Assembly: GCA_013298245.1 (NCBI GenBank)
Contig: JAAFHD010000257.1
Coordinates: 1 to 5,735 of the forward strand
Direction: 5' to 3'
Length of the DNA stretch: 5,735 nucleotides
Source: Alphaproteobacteria bacterium
Lineage (GTDB): Bacteria; Pseudomonadota; Alphaproteobacteria; Acetobacterales; Acetobacteraceae
The translations under genes were made by a program, and so were the position numbers. Position 1 is the stretch's first letter, and every line of letters begins with the position of its first letter. The notes under the pieces were generated by a model. It did no database searches and was not told the DNA's origin. It saw only the letters and a program-made list of their open reading frames with translations. Below, one piece after another: positions 4,831-5,735 of this stretch.

Positions 4831-5735
4831 ATGAACCGCACCAGCCAACGCCTCATGCGCGGCTGGCTGTCGCTCGGGCCGCGCTATCTGCCCTTCGCGG
4901 ATGCCGCCAGCACCGACCTGCCATTGTCGCGCCTGCTGCGCCTGTCCCTGTTCCAGGTTTCCGTCGGCATGGCGCTGGTGCTGCTGGTCGGCACGCTGAA
5001 CCGCGTGATGATCGTGGAACTGGGCGTCCCCGCATCGCTGGTCGCGATCATGCTGGCCTTGCCCGTGCTCGCCGCGCCCTTCCGCGCGCTGATGGGCTTT
5101 CGCTCCGACACCCACAAATCCCTGCTGGGTTGGCGCCGCGTGCCCTTCATCTGGATGGGCACGATGACGCAGTTTGGCGGCCTGGCGATCATGCCGTTCG
5201 CGCTGCTGGTGCTGGCCGGTGCTGGCGAGAGTGCGAATGCGCCGATCTGGATCGGCTATGCCGCCGCCGCGTTCGCGTTCCTGCTGGTGGGTGCGGGGCT
5301 GCACATGGTGCAGACCGTCGGCATGGCCTTGGCGACCGACCTCGCACCTGAAGACAAGCAGCCCCAGGTTGTCGGGCTGATGTATGTGATGCTGCTGGTC
5401 GGCATGTTTGGCGCCGCGCTGATTTTCGGCTGGCTGCTGCAGGATTTCACGCCGGGCAAGCTGATCCAGGTGATCCAGGGTTCGGCTGTCGCGACCATCC
5501 TGCTCAACGTGATTTCGCTGTGGAAGCAGGAAGCGCGCGACCCGCATCTGACCCGCTTCGACCGCGCCTTGCCGTCCTTCCGCGAAAGCTGGGATGCCTT
5601 CCTGGCCGATGGGCCGGCGCTGCGGCGGCTGGTCGTGCTGGGGGCGGGTTCCATGGGCTTCGCGATGCAGGATGTGCTGCTGGAACCCTTCGGTGGCGAG
5701 GTGCTGAAGCTGCCGGTTTCCACCACCACCGCGCT
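4831..5735 (+). CDS. pucC: PucC, BCD-family (MFS-fold) LH2 assembly factor, 3' end cut by window edge
   Basis: PucC is an integral membrane protein of the bacteriochlorophyll delivery (BCD) branch of the major facilitator fold. It is required for LH2 accumulation and thought to deliver pigment or shepherd apoproteins during assembly. The visible 301 residues contain at least six hydrophobic segments (about 38-60, 66-88, 104-129, 138-160, 180-203, 211-230). Between segments 2 and 3 is the family loop RSDTHKS..GWRR (91-103), matching the MFS loop 2-3 position. HMVQTVGMALATDLAPED (158-175) precedes segment 5. Paralogues LhaA and Bch2 share this plan; the position after pucBA argues for PucC. I chose ATG 4831 because GGAGG lies 5 nt upstream; in-frame ATGs at 4810 and 4819 would add 7 or 4 residues, and a stop lies at 4789. 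The start is 263 nt after pucA, across a structured gap. Confidence 0.93.
   Translation, partial: MNRTSQRLMRGWLSLGPRYLPFADAASTDLPLSRLLRLSLFQVSVGMALVLLVGTLNRVMIVELGVPASLVAIMLALPVLAAPFRALMGFRSDTHKSLLGWRRVPFIWMGTMTQFGGLAIMPFALLVLAGAGESANAPIWIGYAAAAFAFLLVGAGLHMVQTVGMALATDLAPEDKQPQVVGLMYVMLLVGMFGAALIFGWLLQDFTPGKLIQVIQGSAVATILLNVISLWKQEARDPHLTRFDRALPSFRESWDAFLADGPALRRLVVLGAGSMGFAMQDVLLEPFGGEVLKLPVSTTTA

Noticed and set aside
4708..5547. A 279-codon minus-strand open frame
   Set aside because: It is antisense to pucC and the structured gap. Its product is extremely rich in His/Gln/Arg, the usual complement of membrane-protein codons.
1..5735. CRISPR arrays, tRNA/rRNA genes, insertion sequences
   Set aside because: No regularly spaced direct repeats, tRNA-like cloverleaf, rRNA sequence or transposase-like protein was seen on either strand.

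Overview
The window is GC-rich DNA from a phototrophic alphaproteobacterium. The evidence is a puc light-harvesting-2 (LH2) operon (pucB, pucA and the start of pucC) with paired PpsR/CrtJ-type operator sites. The high GC content and protein character would fit an Acetobacteraceae-like or other purple/aerobic anoxygenic phototroph, but the genus cannot be fixed from sequence alone.

Left half (1-2980, minus strand): four genes read leftwards in the order moaB, OLD/AAA-type ATPase, DUF4276 protein, ribD. ribD runs off the left edge. moaB/ATPase and ATPase/DUF4276 overlap by 1-4 nt, and ribD follows after 21 nt, so this looks like one transcription unit. Two housekeeping cofactor genes (molybdopterin and riboflavin) bracket an ATPase plus TOPRIM-like pair whose architecture resembles two-gene anti-phage systems. 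moaB has a -10-like box placed so that its transcript would be leaderless.

Middle (3023-3871, plus strand): an intact arginine deiminase-superfamily enzyme (dimethylarginine dimethylaminohydrolase-like), divergent from moaB with only 42 bp between the start codons.

Right half (3872-5735, plus strand): a 308-nt non-coding region carries a near-consensus sigma-70 promoter (TTGACA, 17 nt, TCTAGT). Two TGT-N12-ACA palindromes lie 7 nt apart; the first covers the -10 box. A leader of about 195 nt follows, then pucB (LH2 beta), pucA (LH2 alpha), a 263-nt structured intercistronic region and pucC (membrane assembly factor of the BCD family, cut by the right edge). PucBA bind bacteriochlorophyll and carotenoid to form the peripheral antenna, and PucC is needed for its accumulation. 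PucA carries Phe44-Leu45 in place of the Tyr44-Trp45 pair of B800-850 complexes. That is the known signature of the blue-shifted B800-820 (LH3) antenna, so this operon probably encodes a low-light, LH3-like complex.
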